Shown one piece after another: positions 63,551 to 64,000 of a DNA stretch of 64,000 nucleotides. Origin of the DNA: Xanthomonas chitinilytica (GTDB lineage Bacteria > Pseudomonadota > Gammaproteobacteria > Xanthomonadales > Xanthomonadaceae); NCBI RefSeq assembly GCF_026107455.2, contig NZ_JAPCHY010000003.1, positions 1 to 64,000 of the forward strand. Reading direction: 5' to 3'. Below the pieces are notes generated by a model, which was not told where the DNA came from, searched no databases, and was given only the letters and a program-made list of their open reading frames with translations. The translations under genes were made by a program, and so were the position numbers. Positions within the stretch are counted from its first letter, which is position 1. Each line of letters opens with the position of its first letter.

Positions 63551-64000
63551 ATGGCAACCACGCTCAACCCCTCCGAAATCAGCGAACTGATCAAGAACCG
63601 CATCGAGAAGGTCAAGCTGGCCGCGGAATCGCGCAACGAAGGCACCGTGACCAGCGTGTCCGACGGCATCGTGCGCATCTTCGGCCTGGCTGACGTGATG
63701 CAGGGCGAAATGATCGAGCTGCCGAACAACACCTTCGCGCTGGCCCTGAACCTGGAGCGCGACTCGGTCGGCGCGGTGGTGCTGGGCGACTACCAGCAGC
63801 TGCGCGAAGGCGACGTAGCCAAGACCACCGGCCGCATCCTGGAAGTGCCGGTTGGTCCGGAGCTGCTGGGCCGCGTGGTCAACGCCCTGGGCGAGCCGAT
63901 CGACGGCAAGGGCCCGATCGGCGCCGCGCTGAGCGCGCCGGTCGAGCGCGTGGCGCCGGGCGTGATCTGGCGCAAGTCGGTCGACCAGCCGGTGCAGACC
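63551..64000 (+). CDS. atpA: ATP synthase F1 subunit alpha (N-terminal part, cut by window edge)
   Basis: The first 150 codons are visible and the frame is still open at 64000. They cover the beta-barrel domain ([54 protein letters not shown]) and the start of the nucleotide-binding domain ([26 protein letters not shown]). The P-loop lies beyond the window. It continues the standard atp gene order. Confidence 0.96.
   Translation, partial: MATTLNPSEISELIKNRIEKVKLAAESRNEGTVTSVSDGIVRIFGLADVMQGEMIELPNNTFALALNLERDSVGAVVLGDYQQLREGDVAKTTGRILEVPVGPELLGRVVNALGEPIDGKGPIGAALSAPVERVAPGVIWRKSVDQPVQT

Overview
The window is high-GC chromosomal DNA from a gammaproteobacterium, most likely a member of the Xanthomonadaceae (Xanthomonas, Pseudoxanthomonas, Lysobacter and Stenotrophomonas type). 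The evidence is the gene content: an Oar-type TonB-dependent receptor, DUF3247, DUF3297 and DUF1415 proteins, a dihydrolipoamide dehydrogenase with its own lipoyl domain, and many intergenic GTAGGAGCGACGT palindromes. The genus cannot be fixed from this sequence alone. Coding density is high. No rRNA, tRNA, CRISPR array or prophage was seen.

Layout. 1-426 is the end of an IS481-type element, followed by a small Cys-rich secreted protein. 836-3946 is a large TonB-dependent receptor. 4441-9142 is a four-gene same-strand cluster of exported proteins ending in a CsgG/FlgT-like lipoprotein. 9459-14730 holds an M28 peptidase, a LytS/LytTR two-component pair and two small proteins. 15064-19281 holds an MpaB-like oxygenase and a PAS/EAL cyclic-di-GMP phosphodiesterase. 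19271-25341 (minus strand) is a six-gene, translationally coupled operon: KASIII, SDR, metallo-beta-lactamase fold hydrolase, ATP-grasp, unassigned acyltransferase-like protein, Rieske oxygenase. It looks like an uncharacterised small-molecule pathway and is the best candidate for something new here. A LysR regulator and a divergent extradiol dioxygenase follow.

27410-35796 carries a CPA1 antiporter, an ABC exporter, several small conserved proteins, motAB and msrB. 36473-39460 is an Lrp regulator divergent from dadAX (D-alanine catabolism). 40090-46255 carries a DUF3016 protein, a hybrid sensor kinase, rsmC, rsuA and a HAD phosphatase. 46521-48755 holds DUF1415, a YajQ-family protein and a serine hydrolase that appears frameshifted. 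48847-55355 holds an EamA transporter, the methionine importer metNIQ, a papain-like hydrolase, OmpW and a deoxyinosine glycosylase.

55553-59396 encodes PDH components E2 and E3 around a small exported protein. 59572-60390 is an outer-membrane beta-barrel. From a strong promoter at 60733-60762 the ATP synthase operon atpIBEFHA runs off the right edge.

Regulatory themes: cyclic-di-GMP is represented by the EAL protein and the YajQ homologue, and there are two sensor kinases. At least seven REP/BIME loci sit between genes, and in one place they supply the stop codons of both flanking genes.
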